Source: Bacteroidales bacterium (GTDB taxonomy: Bacteria > Bacteroidota > Bacteroidia > Bacteroidales > WCHB1-69). Taken from it: a stretch of DNA of 54,284 nucleotides. Position 1 is the first letter of the stretch. Each line of letters begins with the position of its first letter. The stretch is from contig JAFYAW010000036.1 in the NCBI GenBank assembly GCA_017540505.1, positions 1-54,284 on the forward strand, read 5' to 3'. Under the pieces are notes generated by a model that was given only the letters and a program-made list of their open reading frames with translations, did not search any database and was not told where the DNA came from. Positions 24,488 through 33,969 of this stretch are shown here, in pieces. The position numbers and the translations under genes were made by a program.

Positions 24488-25885
24488 ATGAATACGTATG
24501 ATTTAATCGTGGTCGGAAGCGGCCCCGGCGGTTATGTGGCTGCCATTCGCGCTTCGCAGTTGAATATGAAGGTTGCCGTTGTGGAACGTGCCGAATTGGG
24601 CGGCATCTGCCTCAATTGGGGCTGTATTCCCACCAAGGCGCTGCTGAAGTCGGCCCAAGTGTATAAGTATATGTCGCATGCCGCCGAGTACGGCTTGCAG
24701 GTGGAGGGTGCCGTGAAGCCGGACTTCGAGGCGGTGGTGAAACGTAGTCGCACGGTGGCCGAGACGATGAGCAAGGGGGTTCAGTATCTGCTCAAGAAAA
24801 ACAATGTGGAGGTCATCGCCGGCTTCGGCAAACTGCTGCCGGGCCATCAGGTGGAGGTGACTGCCGCTGACGGCACGGTGACGGTCTATGAGGCCGCCCA
24901 TGTGATTCTGGCCACGGGCGCCCGCTCGCGCAGCCTGCCCAACGTGCCGCAGGACGGCAAGAAGATTATCGGCTATCGCGAGGCCCTCACGCTGCCCGCG
25001 CTGCCGGAGACGATGGTGGTGATGGGCTCCGGTGCCATCGGCAGCGAGCTCGCCTACTTCTATGCTACGATGGGCACCAAGGTTACAATCGTGGAATACA
25101 TGCCCCGCTTAGTGCCCGTGGAGGACGACGACATCGCCGCCACGCTGGCCCGCTGCTTCCGCAAGGCCGGCATCAAGACCATGACCGCCGCCGCAGTGGA
25201 GAAGGTGGACCTTGTGAACGACAAATGTGTGGTCACCGTGAAGGACGCCAAGGAGAAAATTACGGAGATTGAGTGCGACATTGTGCTTTCCGCTGTGGGT
25301 GTGGCCACCAATATTGAAGGTATCGGCCTTGAAGAGTGCGGCGTGCAGACCGAACGCGGCAAGGTGGTGGTGGACGACTTCTACCGGACGAATGTGGATG
25401 GTGTGTATGCCATTGGCGACATTGTGCATGGCCCCGCGCTTGCGCATGTGGCTTCGCATGAGGCCGAGGTGTGCGTGGAGAAAATCGCTGGTCTGAATCC
25501 CGAACCCGTTGATTATGGCAACATTCCGGGCTGTACCTATACCACACCGGAAATCGCATCCGTGGGCCTCACCGAGCGCGCCTGCGTGGAACAGGGCCGT
25601 GAGGTGCTGATTGGCAAGTTCCCGTTCACCGCCTCAGGTAAGGCTACGGCTGCTGGCAGTCGCGACGGCTTGGTGAAGGTGATCTTTGACAAACAGACGG
25701 GTGAATGGCTCGGCTGCCACCTCATTGGCGACAACGTGACTGAGATGATCGCCGGTGCCGTGATGGCCCGCCGCAACAAGATGACCGGCGAGGAAGTGAT
25801 CCGCTCCGTGTTCCCGCACCCCACCATGTCGGAAGCCATTATGGAGGCCGCCGCCGATGCCTACAAGGAGTGCGTCCATCTGTAA
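24488..25885 (+). CDS. lpdA: Dihydrolipoyl dehydrogenase
   Basis: 465 aa flavoprotein that reoxidises dihydrolipoamide with NAD+. FAD-binding GSGPGG (10-15), redox-active disulfide CLNWGC (Cys41 and Cys46), NAD-binding VVMGSGAIGSEL, the YAIGDIV FAD segment, and the active-site HPT in VFPHPTMSEAI are all present. It stands alone: no 2-oxo acid dehydrogenase E1/E2 or glycine-cleavage genes are adjacent, so its complex cannot be assigned from context. Confidence 0.95.
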   Translation: MNTYDLIVVGSGPGGYVAAIRASQLNMKVAVVERAELGGICLNWGCIPTKALLKSAQVYKYMSHAAEYGLQVEGAVKPDFEAVVKRSRTVAETMSKGVQYLLKKNNVEVIAGFGKLLPGHQVEVTAADGTVTVYEAAHVILATGARSRSLPNVPQDGKKIIGYREALTLPALPETMVVMGSGAIGSELAYFYATMGTKVTIVEYMPRLVPVEDDDIAATLARCFRKAGIKTMTAAAVEKVDLVNDKCVVTVKDAKEKITEIECDIVLSAVGVATNIEGIGLEECGVQTERGKVVVDDFYRTNVDGVYAIGDIVHGPALAHVASHEAEVCVEKIAGLNPEPVDYGNIPGCTYTTPEIASVGLTERACVEQGREVLIGKFPFTASGKATAAGSRDGLVKVIFDKQTGEWLGCHLIGDNVTEMIAGAVMARRNKMTGEEVIRSVFPHPTMSEAIMEAAADAYKECVHL

Positions 25886-25915
25886 CGGATACCGTTTTTA
25901 CAATAAATATATTAT

Positions 25916-26884
25916 ATGAGGAAACTGATTCTGCTAACCGTGACAAGCCTGCTCACGCTGTCCCTTTTTGCCCAGCCGGAGCAGGAGGTTATACCCATCC
26001 ATTTCTCCGACACCACCTGGTGCGATCGGGGCTTCGATTTCTATATCGGAGGCGGTATGTTCATCGGTAATAAGTTCAATGCCAATTATTATAATGGCAG
26101 CAATCTGAATGAAAATAACCTGTACTACATCTTTTCAAATCAATATTGGAAAGATGAGATGGATCAGGTTATAAATGAATATTATCATGATTTGCAAATG
26201 GGTAGTGCATCTTTGGAATTGGATCCCGGTTCGGATATATACAATTGGGATAACCACTACAAGTTGAGCATGTTGATTGCCTTGGGCATGCGCTACAAGA
26301 TTCGCAAAGGATGGGGGTTGTCGTTGTCGTACTCCTTCAGCCGCCTGACCTCATCGGCCCAGTGCCTGCTTTCTTCCGATCAGCTGTTGGGTAATGAGAT
26401 GCGTCTTCCTGTGATGGCAATAGTGGGTAAGGAGGATCGTTCCACCATTGATTTTTCAGCTTCTTATCTTTTCTCTAAAGTACATAAAAATGTAAAGCCT
26501 TTCTTGGAGTTGGGTGTCCAGTTCAACTATGCGAAAGCCAAATCCTTTAAAGCTGTGCTGTTGGATAAAAACGGGAAGGCGGTCGGACAGGAATATACTT
26601 TGTTGGATCCCTATAATGGTGAGTCGTATTATCCTGGGGCGCAAACGTACGATATTACATACGGTGGTCCCGGCTTCGGATTCTCTGGTGCGGCGGGATT
26701 GAAGATAGCCTTCAACAAGCGCGTGTCCATTGATCCCACCTTCTATTGCTATATGGGGCGTACGGGCATTTATCAGATGAAAAACTCACCGAACCCCGAA
26801 TTTCGGGATGGCAATAAGTTCACGTTCAACTATGGTGTGCTGGTGCGCGTCGTGATGAGCGACTTCTTCTTCAGCAGACGGTAA
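25916..26884 (+). CDS. Secreted outer-membrane beta-barrel protein, family not recognised
   Basis: 322 aa. Signal peptide (LILLTVTSLLTLSLFAQ). The mature part has alternating strands with Gly and aromatic residues (FDFYIGGGMFIGNKF, LSMLIALGMRYKIRKGWGLS, VHKNVKPFLELGVQFNYAKA, FNYGVLVRVVMSDFFF), as in small outer-membrane barrels of the porin/OmpW-like fold. No enzyme motif was found. It starts 30 nt after lpdA, possibly by read-through, and converges on the PrsW gene with a 6-nt gap. Function unknown. Confidence 0.65.
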   Translation: MRKLILLTVTSLLTLSLFAQPEQEVIPIHFSDTTWCDRGFDFYIGGGMFIGNKFNANYYNGSNLNENNLYYIFSNQYWKDEMDQVINEYYHDLQMGSASLELDPGSDIYNWDNHYKLSMLIALGMRYKIRKGWGLSLSYSFSRLTSSAQCLLSSDQLLGNEMRLPVMAIVGKEDRSTIDFSASYLFSKVHKNVKPFLELGVQFNYAKAKSFKAVLLDKNGKAVGQEYTLLDPYNGESYYPGAQTYDITYGGPGFGFSGAAGLKIAFNKRVSIDPTFYCYMGRTGIYQMKNSPNPEFRDGNKFTFNYGVLVRVVMSDFFFSRR

Positions 26885-26890
26885 TCATTG

Positions 26891-27580
26891 TTATTGTCCC
26901 GACATCGTGTTGATACGTCGGGCGGCGACTTTCCATACGAAGATGAAGAAGATGTAGAAAACGATGTTCAGCAGGGCGGCTACGGCGGTGTTGGTCTCCT
27001 GGATGAGGTTGTTGTACATCAGGATGAAATCGTAGATGCCGTGCAGGATGACCGGGCAGATGTATGCCAGCACCAAATAAGTGCTCTTCTTCCAGGGTCT
27101 GAATTTGGCGAAGGCGAAGAAATAGCCCATGATGATGGCGAAGAAGAAATGGGCGGGTACGGCGAACAGCGCGCGCCCCACCGCCACCGAAATTCCCCCT
27201 TCCAGAACATACATGAGATTCTCCAATCCGGCAAATCCAAGGCCCACGCAGGCTGCATATTCGAGGCCGTCATAGTATTCGTCGAAATAGCGGCTTTTCC
27301 AGACAAACAGATAGAGGAAGAAGAGCTTGCAGAACTCCTCGGGCATGGCCGCCTGGTAGAATGCCTGGTACAAAGCATTTTGAAGCTCGTTAGAAAAGGT
27401 TGTGATTCCCGCGAACCGGAAAGTCGTAAGGAGGATGATGTCTAAAATGCCGGCCAGCACGCCGCCCAACAGGGCTTTCAGCAGCATGGGTAACGGTTCT
27501 TTCTGGTATTTGTCTTTTCGATAGATATATACCAGAAGAACGATGACGGGCAGCAGGGAGGCAGCAAGAATTATTAGCAT
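26891..27580 (-). CDS. PrsW-family intramembrane metalloprotease
   Basis: 229 aa, seven to eight membrane helices. Key family features: AAMPEEFCK (Glu81-Glu82), GLGFAGLENLMY (about 113-124) and two membrane His residues (PAHFFF near 144 and LHGIYD near 180), expected to bind the metal. In Bacillus PrsW makes the first cut of the anti-sigma factor RsiW. Here there is no adjacent anti-sigma gene, but the window holds a sigma factor with a possible membrane segment (15602-17017); any link is conjecture. Confidence 0.88.
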   Translation of the reverse strand: MLIILAASLLPVIVLLVYIYRKDKYQKEPLPMLLKALLGGVLAGILDIILLTTFRFAGITTFSNELQNALYQAFYQAAMPEEFCKLFFLYLFVWKSRYFDEYYDGLEYAACVGLGFAGLENLMYVLEGGISVAVGRALFAVPAHFFFAIIMGYFFAFAKFRPWKKSTYLVLAYICPVILHGIYDFILMYNNLIQETNTAVAALLNIVFYIFFIFVWKVAARRINTMSGQ

Positions 27581-27583
27581 AGG

Positions 27584-27618
27584 GTTTAAAGTTTAGGGTT
27601 TAAAGTTTAGAGTTTAGA
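27584..27618. repeat. GTTTARR heptamer array (5 units)
   Basis: Units GTTTAAA, GTTTAGG, GTTTAAA, GTTTAGA, GTTTAGA, just upstream of the PrsW start on the minus strand. Confidence 0.75.
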
Positions 27619-27637
27619 GTGGGATTTGTGAAAAATC

Positions 27638-27665
27638 TCTCAACTCTAATCTCTCATCCCTCAAC
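27638..27665. repeat. TCTCAAC-type heptamer array (4 units)
   Basis: Units TCTCAAC, TCTAATC, TCTCATC, CCTCAAC. On the minus strand it begins 5 nt after the fumC stop. Confidence 0.65.
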
Positions 27666-27670
27666 TGTTA

Positions 27671-29044
27671 TTAATCCATTTTCATTACCTTGTCGAAGTC
27701 TTCTTCGCTGATTAGTTTGAGTTCCAGGGCGGCTTCGCGGAGGGTGAGTCCTTCTTTGAGGGCGTGTTGCGCAATCTTGGCCGCATTGTAGTATCCGATG
27801 ATGGGGTTCAGCTTGGTGACCAGCATGAGGGAGTTGTTGAGGTGCATCCGGATGCGTTCGCGGTTGGGGGTGATGCCTTTCAGGCAATGGTCGTTGAAGG
27901 AGCGGATCACGTCGGCCAGCAGACGGGAGGACTGCAGCAGGTCGCGTCCTATGAGGGGCATGAAGACGTTGAGCTGCAGATGTCCCTGCATGGCACCCGT
28001 GGTGATGGCCACATCGTTGCCGATGACCTGGCAGCACACCTGCGAGAGAGCCTCGCACTGTGTGGGGTTCACCTTCCCGGGCATGATGGAAGAACCGGGC
28101 TCGTTGGCAGGCAGCACCACTTCGCCGATACCGCAGCGCGGGCCCGAGTTGAGCAGCCGGAAGTCGTTGGCGATTTTCATGAAGGAGATGGCCAAGCGTT
28201 TCAGTGCACCGGAGACTTCCGCCAGCGAGTCGTGGGAGGCCATAGCCTCGAATTTGTTGGGCGTGTTCACGAAATCCAGTCCAGTGAAGGTGTTGATGTA
28301 CTGGAGGGCCAGCTTGTCGTAGCCTTCGGGGGCGTTGATGCCGTTGCCCACTGCCGTGCCGCCGATGGGCAGCTCCTTGAGGTGTTCCATGCTCTTCAGC
28401 AGCGTGTCCAGGCCGTGCTCGATTTGCGACAGGTGGCCGGAAAGCTCCTGCCCGAGGGTGAGCGGGGTGGCGTCCATCAGGTGCGTGCGCCCGATCTTGC
28501 GTATGTCGGCATACTCGACAATCTTCTCCTGATAGGTTTTCATGATGTCCAGAATGGCTGGTATGGTGTGCATGAGCAGCATCTTGGTGGCGGCGATACG
28601 CATGCCCGTGGGGAAGATGTCGTTGGTGGACTGCGACTTGTTGACATCGTCATTGGGCGAGAGGTAGAGCGGATAGTCGTCCAGTTTCCCGCCATGCAGC
28701 TGCTGGCCGCGGTGGGCAATCACCTCGTTGACGTTCATATTGGTTTGCGTGCCCGAACCGGTCTGCCAGATGTGCAGTGGGAACTGGTCGTCCCATTGGC
28801 CGGTCAGGATCTCGTCGCAGGCGGCCACGATGAGGTCGCGCTTGTCGATGGGCAGAACTCCGAGGTCGCAGTTGGCGCATGCAGCAGCCTTCTTGGCCGT
28901 GGCGATGCCGTAGATGATCTCAATGGGCATCTTCTTCTTGCCGATGACGAAGTTCTCCATGGCGCGCTGTGTCTGCGCACCCCACAATTTGTCCGCTTCA
29001 ACGCGCATCTCGCCAAGCGTGTCTTTTTCGATTCGATAATTCAT
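27671..29044 (-). CDS. fumC: Fumarate hydratase class II
   Basis: 457 aa. Iron-independent fumarase interconverting fumarate and malate, here on the route to succinate. The superfamily signature GSSIMPGKVNPTQ is intact, as are SGSGTQTNMNVNEV-type residues (WQTGSGTQTNMNVNEV) and the GRTHLMDATPLTLGQE active-site segment. Length is standard. No exact -7 box was seen upstream; TACTTTTA in the leader is a near match. Confidence 0.96.
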   Translation of the reverse strand: MNYRIEKDTLGEMRVEADKLWGAQTQRAMENFVIGKKKMPIEIIYGIATAKKAAACANCDLGVLPIDKRDLIVAACDEILTGQWDDQFPLHIWQTGSGTQTNMNVNEVIAHRGQQLHGGKLDDYPLYLSPNDDVNKSQSTNDIFPTGMRIAATKMLLMHTIPAILDIMKTYQEKIVEYADIRKIGRTHLMDATPLTLGQELSGHLSQIEHGLDTLLKSMEHLKELPIGGTAVGNGINAPEGYDKLALQYINTFTGLDFVNTPNKFEAMASHDSLAEVSGALKRLAISFMKIANDFRLLNSGPRCGIGEVVLPANEPGSSIMPGKVNPTQCEALSQVCCQVIGNDVAITTGAMQGHLQLNVFMPLIGRDLLQSSRLLADVIRSFNDHCLKGITPNRERIRMHLNNSLMLVTKLNPIIGYYNAAKIAQHALKEGLTLREAALELKLISEEDFDKVMKMD

Positions 29045-29125
29045 TGTTTATAATGTTTGTAATATGTAAAAGTATTTAAAATGACAATGTGTTGAGCTCT
29101 ATTGTGAAGCTTATTGTTTTAATTG

Positions 29126-31027
29126 TTAATCATAGAATTTCCACGTAATACCGACTTCGAAGTTCAGGCCTTGCATCGGGTAGTTGGGGGTGGTGCAGTA
29201 GTCGTAGCCGAAGGCTCCGGCGATGATGTTGCCGGCACGGAAGAAGAAGGCGATGCGCTGCACCTGCATCGTCAGGTTGGCGTCAAAGTAGAGGTAGTTG
29301 CCCACCTTCTCACTCTCCTGGTGGTAGAATTGGTGTAGTAGCGGATTGTAGGCATCGGCATAGTACGAGGTGTTGTACATGATGTCGCCGCCGACCATGA
29401 GTTTCAGGCGGTTGCGGAAGATGCGAAAACAGTATGCGGCGTACAGCTTGCCGGTGAACAGCGGCACCGCCACGTAGGATTGGGTGGCGTGCTGCAGTGA
29501 CATGTTGACGTCCATCTTGAAATTTTTCAGCCGCAAGGGTGCGAACAGGTTGAGCTGTACCACGTTGATACTCTTTTCGGAACGTTGCGGAAGATAGTCT
29601 GAATTGATGAACAGGTAGTTGTTCAGCATGAAGTAATTGAAACTCAGCTTATAGTCAAAGATGGTGTAGAAGGCACTGAGTTTGAGGTTGTTCTCTTTAG
29701 GCCACTCGTGGTACCAGTAGTTGTTGTTCCCATAATAATGGGTGAAGAAAAAATCGGGCGACACGCGGTAGAAGCCGGCGGCAAAGCCGAGGTAGTGCCG
29801 CCATTTCCGGTTGAGGGCGAAGGTGGCTGACACGTCCGCGATGGCATCGTCTTTCGTATAATTCAGGAACGAGTAGGAGATGGATCCGTAAATGTCCCAC
29901 ACCTTGAAAAGTCGGATATGGGTGCGGGCGAACAACGAGAAATGGTTAGCGATGTAACGGGGCAGGCGGGATTTCACAAACTCATGCTGGATGCCGCCCG
30001 CAATGTGCAGGGCGTAGTTTTTCTCGCTGATTCTCGTCAACGGGTCGAAGTTCGACCATTGAAGCGTGTTGATATAATGGTGGTAATAGAGCGTGTCGTA
30101 GGTGGTGTCTGTGCTGAGAAAATAGCGGTCCTGATAGAACTCATTGTTCAGATTCTCGTCCAAAAAGGAACATTTGGTGGCTTTGAACTGGAAACTGTGG
30201 CTCAGCGTGCCGTAGTAGCGGTCCTTCTTGTCTTTGATGTTCACGTATTGCTGGAATAGCAGGTCGTGGGTAAGGATGGTAGAGGCGGCTTCCTTGAACA
30301 CCACGCTGTAACTGCCCAGTCGCGGCATGGCGTTGGTGTCACGCGCGGGACGGTCGGCAAAGGAGTGGTAGTCGCTCAGACCGCCGTTCTCCTGGTATTT
30401 GCTCCGGTTGAAGATGTAGGAGGTGGTGAATCCGTATATGTTGCGGGGTGTCTGGTAATGCAGCAGCAGGTCAAAGGCCATCAGGTTGGTGCCCTGTCGC
30501 ATGAAATAACCTTTGTTGCTGTATCCGAACAGGTTGCCGGCAAAGCTCACATGTTTGAAGTTCTGCGCGTGAGTGGCTCGGAAGTGATGCTCGCTTGTCA
30601 GCTCTATCGTGGTTCCGTAGGTGTAGGCGAGATTCGTGAAAGAGGTTTCCAAATCGTAGAATTTCAAGTCTTTCTGCGTTTTGAAATAAAGAGGATATGG
30701 CAACGTGATCAGCGAGAATCCGATTTCGCGGTCGTATCCGAAAATCATGTTTTTATGGGCTTGGCCTATGATGCCGAGGGTCTGGTACAGGTTCTGTGTG
30801 TGGTAGAAGGGATCGTAGTCGGAGGTGTGGAAGATGGTGGTGTCGATGGGTTCGTACTGCAACGGGAGGAAGAAGGTGCCGGACAAGGAGGCTTCCGAAA
30901 CGGGCATGTAGGCGGGCGAGATGGCCATCGCCGAGTCAATCTTCGGCGTCTCTGTCGGTTTGTCATCCTGCGCATAGGCTGACAAACCAGTCAGGCATAG
31001 CATCATCCAACACAGCACTCTTTTCAT
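29126..31027 (-). CDS. Putative porin (Porin_10 type outer-membrane barrel)
   Basis: 633 aa. Signal peptide (VLCWMMLCLTGLSAYAQ), a short periplasmic stretch, then a long barrel of alternating aromatic strands (YTYGTTIELTSEHHF, IYGFTTSYIFNRSKY, YYGTLSHSFQFKATK, LNFEVGITWKFYD at the C-terminus). The repeated amphipathic strand pattern and length match the Bacteroidota putative-porin family. The ATG at 31027 overlaps the stop of the ABC permease gene (ATGA); the open frame continues upstream, but only through that gene. Last gene of the DUF4290-ABC operon, suggesting an outer-membrane outlet for the exporter or simple co-expression. Confidence 0.82.
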   Translation of the reverse strand: MKRVLCWMMLCLTGLSAYAQDDKPTETPKIDSAMAISPAYMPVSEASLSGTFFLPLQYEPIDTTIFHTSDYDPFYHTQNLYQTLGIIGQAHKNMIFGYDREIGFSLITLPYPLYFKTQKDLKFYDLETSFTNLAYTYGTTIELTSEHHFRATHAQNFKHVSFAGNLFGYSNKGYFMRQGTNLMAFDLLLHYQTPRNIYGFTTSYIFNRSKYQENGGLSDYHSFADRPARDTNAMPRLGSYSVVFKEAASTILTHDLLFQQYVNIKDKKDRYYGTLSHSFQFKATKCSFLDENLNNEFYQDRYFLSTDTTYDTLYYHHYINTLQWSNFDPLTRISEKNYALHIAGGIQHEFVKSRLPRYIANHFSLFARTHIRLFKVWDIYGSISYSFLNYTKDDAIADVSATFALNRKWRHYLGFAAGFYRVSPDFFFTHYYGNNNYWYHEWPKENNLKLSAFYTIFDYKLSFNYFMLNNYLFINSDYLPQRSEKSINVVQLNLFAPLRLKNFKMDVNMSLQHATQSYVAVPLFTGKLYAAYCFRIFRNRLKLMVGGDIMYNTSYYADAYNPLLHQFYHQESEKVGNYLYFDANLTMQVQRIAFFFRAGNIIAGAFGYDYCTTPNYPMQGLNFEVGITWKFYD

Positions 31028-32349
31028 TTTCTCAACCATTTGAAAATCTCCCGCCAGCTGACTTTCTTCCCGTACATCAGGATGCCCATCCGATAGACTT
31101 TGGCGGCGAACCAGATGCAGAAGACAAGGAAGGCGACGGCCAGTCCCATAGAGAGAAACACCTGCCATAAGGGTACGCCGGCGGGCAGGCGCACGAGCAT
31201 GGAGACTGGCGAAGTGAGCGGAATCATAGAAAACCAGAACGCCAAACTGCCGTTGGGGTTGTTGGCGATGGAGGGTACCACAATGATGGAAAGCAGTAGC
31301 GGTAGGGTAATGGGCAGCGTGTATTGCTGCGAGTCGCTCTCGTTGTCCACCACGGAACCCATGGCGGCGTATAGGGAGGCGTAAATCAGGTATCCGACCA
31401 CAAAGAAGAAGAAGAAACACAGGATGATTTCGCCAAAGGAGACGGAGAAATACTCGTTGATCTTCTGGAAGATACTGAAGTCGGCGGGCAGAGTGTCGGC
31501 GGCAATCTCAGCACCCGGGACGGCGGTTTCGGGAACGGAACCGGACATCAGCGACGGGGCGGCTATCTGCGCCACGAGCAGGATGCCGAAGGTGAGCATG
31601 ACCCAGATGACAAACTGCGTGATGCCGACCAGGGCGATGCCGACAATCTTGCCAATCAGCAGCTGGACAGGTTTCACCGAGGAGACGATGACCTCCACAA
31701 TACGGCTGGTCTTCTCCTCCAACACGCCGCGCAGCACCTGACTGGCGAAGATAATGATAATGAAGTAGATGAAGAAACCGCACACCATGCCGATGACCTC
31801 GTTGATTTCGGCGATGTTCTCGCGCTCGTTGCCCTTGTCATCCATCTGGATGGTGGTCACATCGGCTTTGGTGAGCTCCTGGAGCTTCTCGAATTGGGCC
31901 GGATTGATGTGCAGCGAGTCCTGCAGGATGCGGTCGAAGAAGATGTCATCCATCTGCCGCTCAATATAGGAGGGCAGGCTGTTCGGCACTTTGTCTTTGT
32001 AATAGAGGTTCGATTTCAGGGCCTGCGAATTGTCAAGGATGTGCAGGATGCAGTTGTACTTGTCGTTCTGGAGGATATCCTGCTTGAAGGTGTTGATGTC
32101 ACCGGAGGCGTAGCTGAACGTGACGTTGTCGTTCGGTTCAAACGCATTGAGGAAAATCTCCGTTTCATCCACCACCAGCACATGGGTGTGCTGCTTTTTC
32201 TCGCTGTTGATCATAAGGAGGACCGGCAGCATGATGATGGCCGCCATCAGGATGGGCAGCAGGATGGTCAGCAGGATGAAGGATTTCTTCCGTACACGTG
32301 TGAGATATTCTCGTGCGATGATAAGCAGGACGGGGTTATTCTTTTTCAT
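31024..32349 (-). CDS. ABC-2 type exporter permease (NatB-like)
   Basis: 441 aa. First membrane helix at about 25-50 (ILLTILLPILMAAIIMLPVLL), a large extracytoplasmic loop (about 50-175), then five more helices in the C-terminal half (GFFIYFIIIIFASQVLRG with the EEKTSRIVEVIVSS motif after it, typical of NatB/YhaP permeases). It overlaps the ATPase gene by 14 nt and the porin gene by 4 nt. Substrate unknown; NatAB of Bacillus exports Na+, and other members export small hydrophobic compounds. Confidence 0.88.
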   Translation of the reverse strand: MKKNNPVLLIIAREYLTRVRKKSFILLTILLPILMAAIIMLPVLLMINSEKKQHTHVLVVDETEIFLNAFEPNDNVTFSYASGDINTFKQDILQNDKYNCILHILDNSQALKSNLYYKDKVPNSLPSYIERQMDDIFFDRILQDSLHINPAQFEKLQELTKADVTTIQMDDKGNERENIAEINEVIGMVCGFFIYFIIIIFASQVLRGVLEEKTSRIVEVIVSSVKPVQLLIGKIVGIALVGITQFVIWVMLTFGILLVAQIAAPSLMSGSVPETAVPGAEIAADTLPADFSIFQKINEYFSVSFGEIILCFFFFFVVGYLIYASLYAAMGSVVDNESDSQQYTLPITLPLLLSIIVVPSIANNPNGSLAFWFSMIPLTSPVSMLVRLPAGVPLWQVFLSMGLAVAFLVFCIWFAAKVYRMGILMYGKKVSWREIFKWLRK

Positions 32350-33274
32350 GGCATTGTTGGTTGAAATGTTCTACTTGTTCGATGAAAATCTCGTTCATGG
32401 AGGGAAGTGTCTCGTGGAAGGAGAGGATGTTGCTGTGGCGCATACAGGCGTTGAGCAGGTCGTTGGCCGTCTTGTCTTCCGGCAGGCGTATGTCGTAGCG
32501 GATGGAGTGGGGGAGTGCCTGCCGTTGGATGACCTCGAAATCATGTTGGAGGTTGTCGGCCAAGGTGTTCTCTTCGTTTGCCACTTCCACAGCGAAGATG
32601 TTCTTTTTGAATCGGTTTTTGATTTCAAAGAGATTGCCCTCCAGAATCTTTTGTGCCTGGTTGATGAGGGCTATTTCGTCGCAGATCTCCTCCACCGAGG
32701 CCATATTGTGCGTGGAGAGGATGATGGTGGTGCCGGAGGCCTTGAGTTTCAGGATCTCCTCTTTCAGCAGGTTGGCGTTGATGGGGTCGAAGCCGCTGAA
32801 GGGCTCGTCCAGAATCAGGAACGCCGGCTGGTGGATGGTGGTGGTGATGAACTGCACTTTTTGCTGCATTCCCTTGGAGAGCTCTTCCACGGGACGGTTC
32901 CACCAGTCCAGAATGCCGTACTCCTCGAATTTGTGGTGCAGGCGGTTGAGGGCCTCCATACGTTCCATGCCTTTGAGGCGGGCCAGATAGAGGGCCTGCT
33001 CGCCGGCTTTCATCTTCTTGTAGAGGCCGCGCTCTTCGGGAAGATACCCAATCTGCCGCACGTCGTCTGCCGACAAGGGCTTCCCTTTGAACAGGACATT
33101 GCCGGAGTCGGGGTATATGATTTGGTTCAGAATGCGGATAAGCGTGGTCTTGCCCGCCCCGTTGGGACCGAGCAGGCCGAAAATCACACCCTCCCGCACA
33201 CTGAGGGAAACCCTGTCCAGTGCCAGATGACGGGCGTATTGCTTGCTAACGTCGTTTACGTCAAGGATGTTCAT
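32336..33274 (-). CDS. ABC transporter ATP-binding protein (NatA-like)
   Basis: 312 aa. Walker A GPNGAGKTTLI, Q-loop region YLPEERGLYKKMKAGEQ, signature VEELSKGMQQKVQF (LSKGM in place of LSGGQ, as usual in this subfamily), Walker B FLILDEPFSGFDPIN and the H-loop LSTHNM. The C-terminal about 90 residues form the extra domain seen in DrrA/NatA-type ATPases. Partner of the following permease gene. Confidence 0.93.
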   Translation of the reverse strand: MNILDVNDVSKQYARHLALDRVSLSVREGVIFGLLGPNGAGKTTLIRILNQIIYPDSGNVLFKGKPLSADDVRQIGYLPEERGLYKKMKAGEQALYLARLKGMERMEALNRLHHKFEEYGILDWWNRPVEELSKGMQQKVQFITTTIHQPAFLILDEPFSGFDPINANLLKEEILKLKASGTTIILSTHNMASVEEICDEIALINQAQKILEGNLFEIKNRFKKNIFAVEVANEENTLADNLQHDFEVIQRQALPHSIRYDIRLPEDKTANDLLNACMRHSNILSFHETLPSMNEIFIEQVEHFNQQCHEKE

Positions 33275-33912
33275 TGGGTGATGGGCGTTTTCTTCTTTTT
33301 GTCGGGAGTGACGTAGAAGGCCATGTTGCTGTTGGCTGTTTGCAGCAGCTCACCGGTGGTGGCGAAGACAAAGCCTTCGGGTACGGTGATTTTCTCTCCA
33401 GACAATTCGAAGATCTGTCGGGCGATGAGGGCGTCGTTGACGGAATCGCGGTTGTAGGTCAGGTACATCATTTTGAGGTGGTTGGCCAGCTGGGCGACCA
33501 TGCGGTCACGCTCCGGCGCAGGGTATCCGGCCACCTCCTTGAGTATGTTTTCCATGTTGCGCCCATACGTGCGCAAGGCGATATGATGCTTGTTGTAATC
33601 CGGTTTCACCACTGTTTTCTCCGTCACATCCGGCACCGGTTTCGGGAACGGGGCGTCCACGTCCAGCTTGTAGTCCGACATGATGAAGAGATGGTCCCAT
33701 AGTTTGTGCCAATAGTCCAGAGATTCCTTCTTGTTGGCAACGGACGGGTCTTTCACCTCGCTCAGCTGGGCCATGACACGTACGATGGCGCGCGCGGTCT
33801 CGTTCCGTTTCTCGCGGTCCGGGATGGCCATCGCATCTTCCACCATCTTCTGGACGTTGCGTCCGTACTCCCGTATGGCGAGCTTATTCCGTTTGGTGTT
33901 GTATTCAATCAT
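33271..33912 (-). CDS. DUF4290 domain protein
   Basis: 213 aa, soluble, no signal peptide. The family hallmark EYGRN occurs early (LAIREYGRNVQKMVEDA) and a second version occurs mid-protein (LRTYGRNMENILKEVA), so the fold seems to contain two related helical halves. DUF4290 is confined to Bacteroidota and has no known function. First gene of the operon, overlapping the ABC ATPase gene by 4 nt, which ties it to the exporter. Confidence 0.88.
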   Translation of the reverse strand: MIEYNTKRNKLAIREYGRNVQKMVEDAMAIPDREKRNETARAIVRVMAQLSEVKDPSVANKKESLDYWHKLWDHLFIMSDYKLDVDAPFPKPVPDVTEKTVVKPDYNKHHIALRTYGRNMENILKEVAGYPAPERDRMVAQLANHLKMMYLTYNRDSVNDALIARQIFELSGEKITVPEGFVFATTGELLQTANSNMAFYVTPDKKKKTPITQ

Positions 33913-33959
33913 ATAATGAGATACTTGTAGTAATATAATTCTGTTCTTGTAATTTTGCG

Positions 33960-33967
33960 CAAAAGTA
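33960..33967 (-). promoter_or_regulatory. -7 box TACTTTTG for the DUF4290-ABC-porin operon
   Basis: Minus-strand TAnnTTTG, 47 nt upstream of the DUF4290 ATG, beside a TTTTGCGCAAAA palindrome (33953-33964). Confidence 0.55.
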
Positions 33968-33969
33968 CA

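Noticed and set aside
27764-29053. Long plus-strand open frame opposite fumC
   Set aside because: fumC is intact with its signature motif; the opposing frame has mirror-frame composition only.
31028-31420. N-terminal extension of the putative porin frame
   Set aside because: It runs antisense-free but entirely through the ABC permease gene in another frame, lacks a signal peptide at its start, and the ATG at 31027 begins a clear signal peptide in an ATGA overlap.
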